From Vitis vinifera (lineage: Eukaryota > Streptophyta > Magnoliopsida > Vitales > Vitaceae), in assembly GCF_030704535.1 (NCBI RefSeq), contig NC_081815.1:19552001-19616000 (forward strand): DNA of 64,000 bases, given 5' to 3'. The position numbers and the translations under genes are program-made. Positions 36,050-48,440 of the stretch are shown piece by piece (the stretch's first letter is position 1; each line of letters opens with the position of its first letter). The notes beneath the pieces are model-generated. The model did not search any database. It saw only the letters and a program-made list of their open reading frames with translations, and was not told the DNA's origin.

Positions 36050-36900
36050 CAATAGTTCTTTGTTGATAGGATGCCATCTAGATGGTTGTGTTCCCCCTCA
36101 CTTCGTCTACCCAATCCAAGTGTCTCTTAAGCTCTTGATTTTCATTCATTTGGCCTTGAACGGCTGTTTTGGTTATGAACATGTCTATCTCAGTTGGAAT
36201 GATGGCTTCCATCCCATAAGTAAGGGCAAAGGGAATGGTCCTTGTAGGCCGTCCGGGGGTAGTCCGGTAAGCCTATAAGACCCTGGATAGCTTGTCTACT
36301 CACTTTCCTTTGGCCTCCTCAAGTCTTTTATTTAGTGCAATGAGAAGGGTTTTGTTTGTTGTTTCTACTTATCCATTACTTTGAGGATAGTGGGGCGTGC
36401 AATATAGATTCTTGATCTTTAGCTCTGAATAGAAGGTTCTGAAGGCAATGCTGTCAAATTGCGGTCCATTATCTGCTATAATTGCTTGCGGGATTCTAAA
36501 CTAACAAACGATGTTTTTTCAAGCGAACTTACAAATATCCTTGTCTTTGATGCTAGCATAGGCCTCTACTTCTACCCACTTGCTGAAGTAATCAGTATCT
36601 ACGAGCAAAAACTTCTTCTGCATGGATGCAACCTATAAGGGGCCAACTATATCCATTCCCCATAGCGTGAACGGCCAAGGGCTCGTGAGCGAATTGAATA
36701 TCAAATGGCATATAAGGAATGGGAGCGTACTTCTAACACCAGTCACATCTTTTGACATAGTTTTTAGCGTCTTGCTTCATGGTGGGCCAATAGTACCCCT
36801 ATGTGTGAGCGCGATGTGCTAAGGTATGTTCGCCTGCATCGTGGAGCTCGGCTAGGACGTACTGGGCTTTCGGATTGCTCAAATATTTCAATTACAACCC
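36050..36900 (-). pseudogene. Tat element integrase region
   Basis: Minus-strand frames give a zinc-binding HHCC-type part (AELHDAGEH, then CDWC, about 36,740-36,860) and DDE-core text around 36,400-36,680, broken by several stops. Confidence 0.65.
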
Positions 36901-37195
36901 ACCAAAAGATCGCTTGTAAAGGCAATCACCAATTAAAGTGAAGCGGACTGCCTGTACCCGAATCTTGTGCGCTATTTTTCATCTCCAAGTAGTTTCCTTA
37001 TCTGGAGATACTTCACAATGTCATGCGTCCAGCCGATGTCGGACTCACTAGTACTACAAATTGACGCAAACACAAATGACGATGTGCCATGGAGGTAAAT
37101 GAGCAGCAGCACAGCTTCCTTTATAAGGAGAGTAGCGACTATTCCGACCAGCACATCAACTTTAAATTTTCTGTCCGGGGTACTCTCTCAATGAC

Positions 37196-37500
37196 CTATT
37201 CACCTAGTTTCGCTAAGCTATCTTGTACTAGTGTGAGATAGCGAACCATGCATTCATCCTTAGCTTCATATTCTTTCTGGATTTTCCCCATGACTAGTTG
37301 AAAATTGCTACATATTTTCAATTTAAGTACTGCCAAGGAATGGGCAAATTCTAGTTCGGTTAGGATCGCCTCATACTTAGCTTTGTTGTTGGAGGCAGGG
37401 AAGTTGAGCCGAATAGCTTGCTCTAGTAGCTCCCTGGTTGGGGACTGTAAAATTAAGCCTACCCATGAACCGAAGGCCCTAGAGGCTCCATCCACATGAA
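37196..37500 (-). pseudogene. Second, archaeal-type RNase H (aRNH) of the Tat element
   Basis: Open 99-codon frame beginning MDGASRAFGSWVGLIL, with NNKAKYEAILTELEFA and FQLVMGKIQKEYEAKD. These match the DGAS..., NNxAEYEAL and DSQLV blocks of plant retroelement aRNH; the acidic residue of the SDSQ block is replaced (SNFQ), so activity is doubtful. Confidence 0.8.
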
Positions 37501-37693
37501 GTACCCCACCACCTTTCCTCGTGGGAGTTCGTTAGGTGGGATGGCTTTTGGGAAAGCTCAGCTATAAGTCAATCATGATTAGTCATTTCAACACCAGTCT
37601 GGGTTAATACTTGATTTTGTATTCACTAAGCTCTATAGCCTACTTTAGCATTCTCTCGGACAAATCCGATTTATGCAAAGTGCTTATGAGCTG

Positions 37694-38700
37694 CTAATTC
37701 GTGAGTATAGTCACTTGATGGGCTTGAAAGTATGGGTGAAACTTTTGGGCAGCATTTTTCAAGGCTAAAGACGTTTGCTCCAACTTAGAGTACTGGGTTT
37801 CTACGTCAACCATGGCTTTGCTCACGTAGTAGACAAGCCTTCGTTCTTTGTCTCTCACATGACGAAATAGGACAGCACTACCCGCATAGTGAGACATGGC
37901 TAAATACATGTAGAGTTGTTCATTAGATTGAGGGCTACTCAGAATGGGTGGTTGGGTGAGATAGCGTTTGACCTCATCGAATGCCCATCCACATTCATCC
38001 GTCCAACCAATCGCGCTTGCCCCCTTTAGTGTGAGGAAAAAATGTCTTAGCTTGTCCATGAAACGGGCTATGAAATGTCCCAATGTAGCTAGGTGACCTG
38101 AGACATTGCAACTCCTTCTTATTGCTTGGAGCAGGCATCTCAAGAACGGCTCTTATTTGGTTTGGGTTGACTTTGATTCTCTTTTGTGTTACCACAAACC
38201 CTAGGAATTTTTCTACGCTGACGCCAAAGACTCATTTAGTTGGGTTGAACTTCATGTTGTATGCCCTCATTAGGTGAAATGTTTCCTCTAAGTGTTGGGC
38301 ATGTTCGCTCCAGGTTTTGCTTTTTACCACAATATCATCGATATAAACTTGTACGTTCCGGTTGATCAGGGGTTTGAATATCTTTGTCATCAGTCTTTGG
38401 TAAGTGGCGCTAGCATTCTTGAGCCCAAATGGCATAACCTTGTAGCAATACAGATCGTGGGACGTCACGAAGGTTGTATTCTCTTCGTCTGGTGGGACCA
38501 TGGGGATTTGGTGGTATCTGGAGAATGCATCTATGAAGGAGAGCATTCCGTGTCTAGCAGTGGCATCCACTATTTGATCTATTTAGGGCAACGAAAAACT
38601 ATCCTTCAAGTAAGTATCATTCAGATTGGTGTAGTCGACACAAACTCGCCATTTTCCATCTTTCTTTGGAATAACCACCACGTTCGCTAATCAATTCGGA
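37694..38700 (-). pseudogene. Tat element reverse transcriptase and first RNase H
   Basis: Minus-strand frames (38,232-38,570, 37,995-38,195, 37,694-38,143) give SFIDAFSRYHQI, KVMPFGLKNASATYQRLM and the catalytic VYIDDIVVKS, then the connection region and Ty3-type RNase H (VLFRHVRDKERRLVYYVSKA). Frames are interrupted, so three pieces are seen. Confidence 0.85.
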
Positions 38701-39099
38701 TATTCAACTTCCCTTATAAACCCAACTGCAAGCAATTTGTCCACCTCGGACTGGATGATCTTTTGCATGTCCAGGTGGAAGCGTTGAACTTTCTGGCAGA
38801 TGGCCGCAAGAAAGGCATGACATTAAGCCAATGTGAGGCTATAGACGGATGGATCCCTGGCATGTCAAAGTGAGTCCACGCGAAGACATCTTTGTTTTGT
38901 CAAAGCACACTTTCAAGTACTTTTAATTCTTCCGGTGCAAGAAGAGAGTTGGCATATAAGTAACATGATTACTACTGTATGAGAGATACAAGAGTTGGAG
39001 TGGGTCAGCTGTAGGCAGATCTTTTTCAATCAGGCTCTATAATTGCTATTGTTCCTTCATATTTGATGGTTCCATGCTTGGCTCACTACTACTTAGGAG

Positions 39100-39480
39100 T
39101 CCGGACTCAAGCACCACTTGATAGCACTGGCGCGCAGCCAGTTGACTGCCAAAAATGTCAATTTATCCATCTTCAGTAAGGTAGCTCACCATCTGATGAT
39201 ATGCAGAGGAAATGGCTTTCATGCTATGAAGTCATGTGCGTCCCATGATGGCGTTGAAATGGGATAAATCCTCTACCACCGAGAATCGCACTTTCTAGGT
39301 GACTAGACCGGCTTGTACGGGCAATACGACGTATCCCAGGAAAGTTGTCGAGGCTCCATTGAATCCAAATAGTATCCACCCAGGGTTTTCCAAGGCAGAT
39401 GGTAGGAGTCCCATTTTCCTGTACAACGACATCTACAAGAGGTCAGCTGAGCTGCCCGGATCAATCAAAATTTTTCTTAC
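39100..39480 (-). pseudogene. Tat element protease region
   Basis: Minus strand shows a DPGSSADLL motif (aspartic protease DxGSSA type, Gly replaced by Pro) at about 39,440-39,466, then LFGFNGASTTFLGY and FNAIMGR, typical of plant gypsy protease. Several stops. Confidence 0.7.
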
Positions 39481-40099
39481 ATCGAACCCACTTATCCCTA
39501 GTGTCAAGATCAAGGCATCTTCGTGTGGCTGTAGGACCCGGTTGGGGTTTATTGGAGGGAAAGTGATTATCCCGTCCATTAGGCGTGCATCCTCACCCGG
39601 TAAACTATGTTGGATGGAGCTAACCTACTCCCTTACGGAGGCCACTCGAAGCAATCTTTGACTTTTTTGTTTGAAATTGTAGTTTTCATCAATGGGAGCT
39701 GCTGAAGTTGTGGGGGTTTGGGCGGCCAAATCCCGGGTCGTTTCCTTTTGTCCTCCGGTTGTGCGGACGTATTACTTTAGGTTCCCAACCTTGATTAGTC
39801 TCTTCACTAAGTAGTGGAGACTTCTGCATTGTTCCATGGTGTGGTCATGGTTTCTTGTGATAGGCACACTTTCGGCTCTGATCCCATTTCACCAAATCCG
39901 TCTTAATTGGCTCTGGTCATCTGAAATCGAACAGGTCATGGACCATGGGGAGGAGTTTATCTTATGAAATGTTAAAGGGGGTTAGGCCAGCTTGGCTTAA
40001 CTGCTATTGGTCATCCCGCCTCTTGCTAGCTTGCCTCAGTTGGTTTGAGGGCTTAGAGTTTCCGGCATGGTTGTTTCTAGTAGGTTAATTGGTGACCAA

Positions 40100-40858
40100 G
40101 ACCTACTGTATAGTCGCACGGACATCGTCTTCAATCATGGAGTACTTGTAGTGCATGATATGGTCAAATGGATCACTTGTTCCATCGTATATCCTGAATT
40201 TCAATACCATGAACCTTCTTGAGGGCTCGTAGTTGATGATGTGATGGCTAAAAGGCTTGGAGAACATGTCATCCAGTCGTCTGTTGATAAAGTGGGGCAG
40301 ACCTCGATCTATTAGAACTCTTACTTGTTGTACTGGTGGATAAAAATGCCACTCCAGCATAACTACTACAGGCGAGGGACCATGGCAAACCTTCTGGGTT
40401 GTTGCTACCCATGGTCTTCCCTCCATGCCAAGTGTCTGAGGTCTCAATCAGGCCCGCATCATATTAGACAGTTGCGACCTCCAGCCTCGCCTCCTTTTTG
40501 TTGATAAGCTGGTAGAATCAGAGCTTTCGTCTAGCAACGCTTGATGAGTTGGTGAAAACTTCTCATCAAGCCGAATCTCCTGACTGCCAAAATGGAACTT
40601 TGTGTTCTTGGGAAAGAATACCTCGTCGTTTAAGTTGGAGTTTGTTCATTGGCTTTTAGGTTGTCAACTATGAGAGGGGCCTGATGATGATACTTGGGCA
40701 CGCAACACATCATTTTCTTTTTTAAGTCTCCTTGTCTCTCGAAGCAGGGACCATACCTGTCGCTCACTCTCTTGTTGGCATCTCTCCATGTTTTCTCACT
40801 TGTTGAAGTAGCCTTCACTACCCATGGCAGATGATCGGCTCCTCGAGGGCGTTGACAT
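40100..40858 (-). pseudogene. Tat element gag
   Basis: Starts MSTPSRSRSSAMGSEG at 40,858, some 30 bases after the 5' LTR. Later frames include HFINRRLDDMFSKPFSHHII and KFRIYDGTSDPFDHIMHY, the conserved core of plant gypsy gag. At least three in-frame stops. Confidence 0.8.
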
Positions 40859-40889
40859 CCTTAAAACTTCCCACAAACGGGGTTAATGT

Positions 40890-41556
40890 TGATGTTAGAT
40901 CAATTTGAGTCATATTCTCTTCATGTTGTGCCTCTCAAAGCTTCTGCCCAGCAATAGAGGGATGGACAAGCTTTTTCCCTACACAAAGGATGTCTGGATA
41001 GGTAGTCCGGACACGCCCCTCTGAAGCCTAAGTTAGACACAGGTAGGTCAAACCCTTTCAGGGAGAGAATGAATAGGTCGGCTTAAGTGCACATACCTAG
41101 ATTATGCTTCAGGAGGGCTTTTTATAGTGCTCAAGAGAAAGCCACTGTAGTGTTGACTAAGCACTTTGACCTTCTCTGTAATGATGGCTGCCTTGCAAGT
41201 GGCAGGGCAATCATTACAGTTTTGGGCGGCTAGCAAGTGTCGTCAGAAGTTGTGTCATGATGTTCAATCATGCATTTGCCCATCTCTTCAACTTGCTGGA
41301 GGTATGGGACAGTGCGTGATAATTAATGGACATGGACGTGAGGATTGGGGGAGATCCCATCAGCCACTTCCATGTCAAATGGAGATGATTACATGTAGCA
41401 AAGGGGACTTTAAGGCTAGCTGGAGAGTATCGTCCACTTAAGTAGTCCGGTGCCATTTGTCGTATGTCTGTGTGGTTCGGATGGAAGGCTCTAGACATTG
41501 TGGCAACTATCCGGGCAGTATCGAGGGAAAGTGCCATGTGGAGATGAGTCCCCACA
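40890..41556 (-). repeat. 5' LTR of the Tat-lineage element
   Basis: 667 bp, ends TG...CA. It diverges from the 3' LTR at many scattered positions, so the insertion is not recent. Confidence 0.85.
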
Positions 41557-43017
41557 ATATATATGTATATATGAATGACGATGGATGCCTCATCAAAATT
41601 ATACCAAAATTAATCACATGAGCCCCAAACTAGTGAAATTCGTGAACCCGTCAACAAGACTACAACTTAAGACTCATTTGGAAGCAATTATGGCAAAAAT
41701 ACTTTTAATTTAGAAATATTTTATCAATAAAAGTTTTTACAAAATGGGGAATTATTCTAGTGAAAGTGATTTTAAGTATAGCAATTTTGTTGGAAATGTG
41801 TTTATGAAAAATTAGTTACTCTTTGGATATAAAAAAAAAAAAAACAATTTATAGTGTTTTGAGTGATATGTTACACATAAAAAACTGATTTTCGAAAGAA
41901 ATATATGCTAATTAATAATAATAAAATTAATGAAAGTGATTTTCTAAATTTTAAAAATCGTATCAAATGTCCATCCAATAATTAGAAGCGCTCTTAGAAT
42001 TATTTTGGTGCTTAAGTCGGTTGCTCCAAATCCAAACCCAATTCAACTCACTTTCTTCTCAACAACTCTTGTTCTTGTGGCTGCAAGTTCCCATTCATCC
42101 TTGAATTCTTTAACTTAAACTATAATATAACAAAACAATATCCAAACTCTTTCCTTGTTGAATCAATTTTTTTATTTAACCTCATGAGATTCCCAAATGT
42201 CATCTTTGACCTCATTTCCGATCTTTGCCTAACTCAATCGTCAATTTAGACACTTTAAAAATTAAATCATGACAATAATATCGTACTTATGTAAGATATA
42301 GACCAACTTCATTCCAATAATCTTTCCATCATAAACAAAAGAAGGGATTATGCATGTACCACATGAAAATCTTCCATACTCATATTCTCTTGTGATCAAA
42401 TGTATAAATCTAAAGCTATTGTGATCTCATTCATGGCATATCTTTTCATTTTTCCTCTACTTGCCAAAGAAAACTATCATGGCCTTAGAATCCATTTCAT
42501 GACTTTCATTGTACCTCATTCAAGATTGCTCATGTGCATCTTCGTTATTATCTTATATTAATTTTGATTGAATTAGCAATTTCATTCTCTTATATGCATG
42601 GCTAAGCATAGTTTAGTGCACTCTTTTAATAATCATAAGAGATATAGACACTAATTTTCGTCTTCTATTCCTAATGTCACTTTAGGCAAAACACAATCGT
42701 TGTAAGAGTAATAGGATTGATAGAGAAATACAAATAATTTCAAAGAAGATAAAATTTGGAAGAATTAAAAATTTATTGTGTTCCACCACTCTCTCTTGTT
42801 CAAGTATTACATAATCTCCTATTGAAAATTACATACTCGCATTTATTTAAATAAACACTCTTAATAATAACATATAGAAACCTTCTAGGATTTAACCACT
42901 CAAAAACATAAACTAAAATAATCATTGAAAATAAAATATTATTCTTGACTTTTTAGAAACTAAATCTAATTGTAATATTTAATAAGTTCCACGTCTCAAC
43001 GATCATCATTGAGCCAA
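41557..43017. other. Intergenic DNA 3' of the VvGT6-like gene; segmental duplication copy B
   Basis: Colinear with 1770-3923 but shorter, lacking about 560 bases present there around 2450-3010. No gene is seen. Confidence 0.7.
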
Positions 43018-46000
43018 CTACTTATTGGTATCCAAATGTAACTTAGATGTTGTGATTACCTCCAACAAATTACTTAAATTTTGAGTTGAGCTCCCATTTG
43101 GTTCAACAGCCCTTCTAGCAAGCTCTTTCAGGACTCTAATTTTCTCTCTCATTTTGTTCCCTTCATGGGACAAAATTAGTCCTAGAGCACTCATTACTCC
43201 ACTTTTCGTGAGGACCCCTCCCTCAACTCCCACACCAATCCCCCATACATCCTCTACCATCCGCTTGTCGATACATTGATCTCCAAAGAATGGCCTACAG
43301 ATCATAGGCACACCACCAACTATACTCTCAATCACCGAGTTCCAACCACTATGAGTAATAAACACTCCAACTGAGGCATGTGCTAAGATTTGAGGTTGAG
43401 GAGCCCACGAAACAACTTTTCCATGAGCAGTCGTCCTCTCTAGAAATCCTTTTGGTAAATTGTCCATTGCATGTTCCCTAAGAGACCAAAGAAACGGTAT
43501 CCCAGTTGCTTCTAGGGCTTCTGCCAATGCTACAATCTCGTTGGGTGGTGGTGTTGCTATGCTTCCAAAACTAACATATGCCACTGATGCTTCTTTTTTA
43601 TTGTCTAACCATGGCAGGCAACCACTAGCGTCCAATATCAACTGTGGTGGTGAAGATAGATCAAAAGGACCAACAGCAAGAACTTTTTGGAGCTTCGACT
43701 TGGGATCATTTGTGACAATGGGCTCTAGTTCTTCAAAGGAGTTTGTGGCAACAGCGGTTGCTCGTGGCAGCGTGAGCCCCATTTTATGCAACATGCATGC
43801 AAAAGGAGATTCTATGTCCCCGAAAACTATTCCTTCAGGTAGGTCTTCAACCTTTATTGCTGAGAATCCTGGAATGAAATCAAGGGTTTGGTCTTGCACC
43901 CGCCCTATAATAGGCAAAAAGCTGCATTCGTTAATATTAATTGACAAACACTGATCAAGATGAATGACAAAGAAAAAAAAAAGCTTTCTATGAGAAAAAT
44001 AATAACTTGGTATTTGTAGTAACTTGAAATCACACCAAGAAAATGGTCATTTTAATTTGGAAAAGGTTTCGTATATAAGGCTAATCATGAGAAAAATAAT
44101 TTGGCAATCCTAGAGTATGTTTAAGGAAATATTCTAGGAGATATACAAAATTAAGCATATAGAGGGAAAGAATATACTCCCATCAATGTTGGGTTTTTAA
44201 TGACATGTTAAATTCAAGTATCAAGAAAGTTTTCATAAAATTTGTAATCAAATAGTAAGAAAGAATGGTGAATATCCACGTGTTAATATTTAATTTGGAG
44301 AAATTTTGGAAAAATGGGTCAAAAGTCAATAGTTTGAAAATTTTGTAAAATGAGAAATGGTCGGTGACTAAATAAAAAGTCAAAAAATAAAAATAAAATA
44401 TAAAATAAAGTTGTCTTATGGTAAAAAGAATATATATATATATATATAAGGGAAAGGGAAAGAAACATAAAGAAAAAAAAAAAACAAAAAACAAAAAAGA
44501 AGCTGTTGTGGGTCTTTGTGAAACTATTTGACAAGCCACCATTTCACATACAAATCTAGGAGGGTATCCTATACCTCAAGATGAACATCGCTACGAAGCC
44601 GATTTCGAATTCAACAGTTGGATTCTTGGTTTTTGGTAGGGTGATTTGTTCATAAAATTTTCATCCAATATTTTCTTGGAGAAAAATGTGTGGGTGTTGT
44701 TAAAAACTAGATCTACTTACATTATGTTTAGTTGAGGTTTTCCATGTATGGTTATTCTTTTAATTTGTTGGTGAATATATGAATATTTAGATTGATTTTA
44801 GTGGGAAGAATGTTAAAGTAAAATTTAGAAATTAGTTTTTGATGACATAATTTATATGAATTAAAGAGGGATATTTGTGTGAAATATTGGAATTATTTGA
44901 ATTGTCTTTGGAAAATGAAATGAAAATTTGAGGTGGTTATTTATATATGTATTAATGTTGAAACAATGAAAAATACTTGTGGGAAAATGAAATAGTGATA
45001 ATTTAAATTGTAAAGATTTTAAATGTATAGTGTGTTTAAATTGTAAAAAATGTTGGACGTTGTTATATGTTTACAATATTTATTTTATATTATTAAATAT
45101 TATTATTTGAGTTGGGAATTGGATAATGGTAGTATATTGCATTGTTGCATTCATTTGCATCCATGGTTATGTATAAGGAAAAATAAAGAAATGGTTATAT
45201 AAACTGGAAATGAGAATAACAAGAACCTAAAGAGAGCAAAAATGAAAAGAAAAATGAGAAATGAAAGGGCATCAAAAAGGATGAATTGAGAAAAGAGTGA
45301 GATTCATGGTGTGAAAGACACAAAAGTTTACCCCAAGAAGATTTTAAATGGAGAGTATATTTGTTTATAGACACGTATCCTTTGGTGAAAACTCGAAAAC
45401 AACAATGCATTGTTTGATTACGTGTAAACATTTGCATCATGTTTGCATTTACAAGAAGGATTTATATTAATTAATTGAATTACATCAATTGTATGTTTGA
45501 ATTTATTATTAGAGACTAAAATGATTTATTTATTTTGTAAACGTAGAAATATTTTATATGTTATATATATAATGAATAAGAAAAGTGATAATTTTGATTT
45601 GTTTAATTTTGTATAGTTGAGGTGTCACTTAATGTATATAATGTAAATGTAATATTATATTTTAACATGTAATTGTGTTATACTGACTTAAAACTTTTAA
45701 CTCATATGAATATAAGACACCCTACTAACCAATATGGAAATGTTCACATCTTTATTTTCTAAAGTTTTTAGAAGCAAATATAGTTTATGAGGAACCATAC
45801 CCAAAAAGTAAAGGAACAATAATAATGATTGTTTTTAATTTATATTACCTTCTTAGGATGTATTAATTTAAGTTATATTGACTTTTGTAACTTAAATTAT
45901 ATTTTGTTATTTGGTAAAACGTCTTTGAAAATATTTTTGACTTAGAGATTATTGTGGATATTTAGATAATCACTTTGGGTGGTAAGATGATTAGTAGATT

Positions 46001-48071
46001 TATTATGCTTGTGAGTGGGTGATGGTTGGTTTGAAAAAGAAAAAATATAATATAGTAAATTTTAACTTAATAAATTTATTTTGGGATTAGATGTCAATTT
46101 ATTCAAGAAAAACCATGTTATCAAAATTGATTGTGAACTTTGATAAGAGCAACCATTAAGGTCAAACATTTGACCTAGGGTCACAGATCGGATTTTGGAT
46201 TGCCTAAAATTCAAGGTGTGACTCACAATATTTGATTCTCTTAATTTTAGGATATTTTTCTACATATATTTTTCTTAAATTACAGCTTCCATTAGCAATA
46301 CACAAACTTGGACTCAGTATTCGGTCATTCCACCGGTCCAATATCTCTTTCTAGGTTTAGCTATGTTGATTGGGTAGGTTGTCCCACTACACCACATATT
46401 ATTGTGTCTTTATTGGAGCCAATTATATCTCTTGATGTTCAAAGAAACAACCAAAGCACCAAAATAGAGTATCGCTCTTCGGCCTTCTATGCAATTGAGT
46501 TGACTTGGATTACTTATCTCCTATGAGATATTGGTGCGTCCTTCTCTAAATTACTACAATTATTTTGTGACAATGTTAGTGCTTTTACATGTCCGTTAAT
46601 CCTATGTTTTGTGTTCTTTCTAAATATGTTGAGTTTAATTATTATTTTATATTAGAGAAGGTACCTATGGGCAGTCTTTTTACTTGCTATATTTCCACAC
46701 ATTCCCAACTATGTTCAAATTTTTAGCAAATCTTTGTCAAATGATATATTTACTGGGATAAGTTAGGTATCCATATTCATTCCTACTCTTACTTAAGGGA
46801 GTAAGTTAAAGGAAATATTTAAGAAGATACACAAAATCAAGCACATAGAGGGTAAGAAGACAACCCATCAATATTTTCATAAATCTAGAAAAATCAATTA
46901 TTGTGAGTATCAATTATTGTTAATTTTAATTGTTCTTGATGGGGTGTCTTCCTGCATGCCCTTTATACACTTAATTTTACTTAAAGTAGAAAAATGATAC
47001 ATTAATTTCCAAACTTAGGTGGTGTTTGTTTTTTTACTTAATTCTAAATAGAATCTTAATACTTAATAGTATTAAATATTAGATTGTTTGTTTTTGTAGT
47101 ATTTTATTTCTATTAAGTATTAAAAAGTAAAAAAAACCATTGTGTTATTTTTTCTATTTAGAAAAAGTCACATATTTTGGTTTTTTCTATTTACTAAAAA
47201 ATTTATAATAAGTCATTAAAAAATAAAAAAACAAACAACCTAAATTCTAAAACTAAATGGTTTTCAGCAAAAAGCCAAAAAAACAAACACCACCTTAGCT
47301 GTTACTTCCCCAAGATATGCTATAGCATTTCCACTAGCATGCCAACCTCCAATATTAAGTTACTAATTAAAGAAACTAAAACATTAAGGTAGTAAAGAGA
47401 CTAAAAGAAAGAGCATACCAACCTCCAATATTAAGTTACTAATTAAAGAAACTAAAAGCAAGAGGCCATATTACTGATATGACTGATGATCATTGAAAAT
47501 AAGCGGGGGAAGGCAAGGATGATGATAATTTTGTAGTTTGACATAAGAAAAAATTCAGAAAACTCAAAAGGTTTTTCTTACCCACAACCTTCACCGCTTC
47601 CCGGATAGCATCAGTATAAATGTGAACGGAGAGTGAGCAGAGCGCACTAGTCCAAATTGCCAACCAGGGAACCCGCATTTCCTCAGCCATATCAGCAGTA
47701 AACCACAAAAAGGCATCACTCACCAAGCAACTTATCTTCCTTCCAATCTCCGCCTCCGCCACTTGTATGGCATCATAAAAGTTCCCAGGCGTCGCCTTGA
47801 AGAACAGGTCGATGCGTTCCAGAGGGTTTGCTGAAAGCACATGACCCTCAGGCACGCCGTCTGCCACATCATAGACTCTTAGATTGTGAAGGCCGTGGGG
47901 ACTCTGAGGAGAGAAGATGGAGTTGTTGGCTTTGGCAGTGTTGAAGAAGGAGAAGATGGTGGTGGGTGCGGCAGATGCTAATCTGCGCAGGAGTTTTAAG
48001 AGGGTAGCTGCATGGGGGGGGAACCCCAATACTGCAACATGCCTGTCCATGGAGCTCGCGGTGGCAGTCAT
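43018..48071 (-). CDS. GT6: Family-1 UDP-glycosyltransferase, flavonol 3-O-glucosyl/galactosyltransferase type (VvGT6-like), two exons
   Basis: Exon 1 is 47,582-48,071, the intron 43,905-47,581 (GTAAGA donor, TTATAG acceptor), exon 2 43,018-43,904; the protein has 458 residues. His20 and Asp119 are present, and the PSPG box runs WAPQPQILAH to FFGDQ with Gln at 373. Position 140 is Trp and 19 is Pro. These are the residues reported for VvGT6, where Pro19 and Gln373 matter for using both UDP-glucose and UDP-galactose, and Trp140 replaces the Arg of VvGT5. The PSPG box has HSGWNS for HCGWNS, as in copy A. An in-frame ATG 13 codons upstream (48,110) exists, but alignment with copy A favours 48,071. 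A good TATA motif (TATATTAAAG on minus) lies at about 48,152-48,161. The intron has gained a 2-kb insertion and a MITE relative to copy A. Confidence 0.88.
44192..46215. mobile_element. Unidentified ~2-kb insertion in the VvGT6-like intron
   Basis: Copy A has no counterpart: similarity breaks after CTCCCATCAAT (44,188) and resumes at CAATATTTGATTCTCTTAAT (about 46,213). It is AT-rich with a short (TA)n at 44,431-44,448 and starts TGTTGGGTTTTTAATG. No coding domain is recognised, so the class is open (a solo LTR is possible). Confidence 0.55.
46216..46960 (+). mobile_element. Copia RNase H fragment in the VvGT6-like intron
   Basis: Same fragment as in copy A: SRFSYVDWVGCPTTPH and NQSTKIEYRSS at about 46,340-46,475, then WITYLL. 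It is older than the duplication. Confidence 0.75.
47018..47294. mobile_element. Tourist-type (PIF/Harbinger) MITE
   Basis: 277 bp with inverted ends GGTGGTGTTTGTTTTTTT at each side and a TTA target duplication (47,015-47,017 and 47,295-47,297). Copy A has the uninterrupted site near 6,170-6,180. No ORF. Confidence 0.88.
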
Positions 48072-48110
48072 GGCTTGCTGATGATTCTGTGACTTTTGGG
48101 GCAGTTGCAT

Positions 48111-48440
48111 GCAGTGATGGGGGTTTTGTGAGTTTTGGGGTGAGGTGAGGCTTTAATATATGGGATGATGAAAGGTAATTTTTAGGCGCTCATCGTGGCG
48201 ACCTATGGCACCACGAACTCGGTTGTGGACATGAATAGTCCGTGCTAAATTTGCGGATGGCTTCTGTTCACATTGGAAACTTTTTCCAATTTTCAACATT
48301 TTTTATAAATTTTGGACTAAAAATGTTTTTTAGAATTTATTTTTAAAATGTGATGATTTTAGGGAACAAATTTCAGGTATTTTTAACATTTTTTTATGGT
48401 ATTTAAAAAAAATAGAAATACAAAAAAAAAAAATTGGTCT
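48111..48440. promoter_or_regulatory. Upstream region of the VvGT6-like gene, homologous to that of copy A
   Basis: Matches 6,900-7,220 (GGTAATTTTTAGGCGCTCAT, then ACTCGGTTGTGGACATGAAT). Similarity ends in a poly-A stretch at about 48,435, which marks the right border of the segmental duplication. Confidence 0.7.

Larger units (their letters stand above)
31709..41556 (-). mobile_element. Nearly complete Ty3/gypsy element of the Tat lineage (9.85 kb), minus strand
   Basis: LTRs at 31,709-32,387 (3') and 40,890-41,556 (5') both begin TGATGTTAGATCAA and end CCCCACA on the plus strand. A polypurine tract (AAAAAGGGCAT on minus) abuts the 3' LTR. Next to the 5' LTR a CGTTTGTGGGAA-type primer-binding region is seen. 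Gag, protease, RT, RNase H, a second (archaeal-type) RNase H and integrase follow in Ty3/gypsy order, then an oppositely oriented ORF. The dual RNase H and antisense ORF are hallmarks of the Tat lineage. All frames are broken. It inserted in TA-rich DNA, so the target duplication is unclear (TATATATGT on both sides). Copy A lacks it, so it postdates the segmental duplication. Confidence 0.88.
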
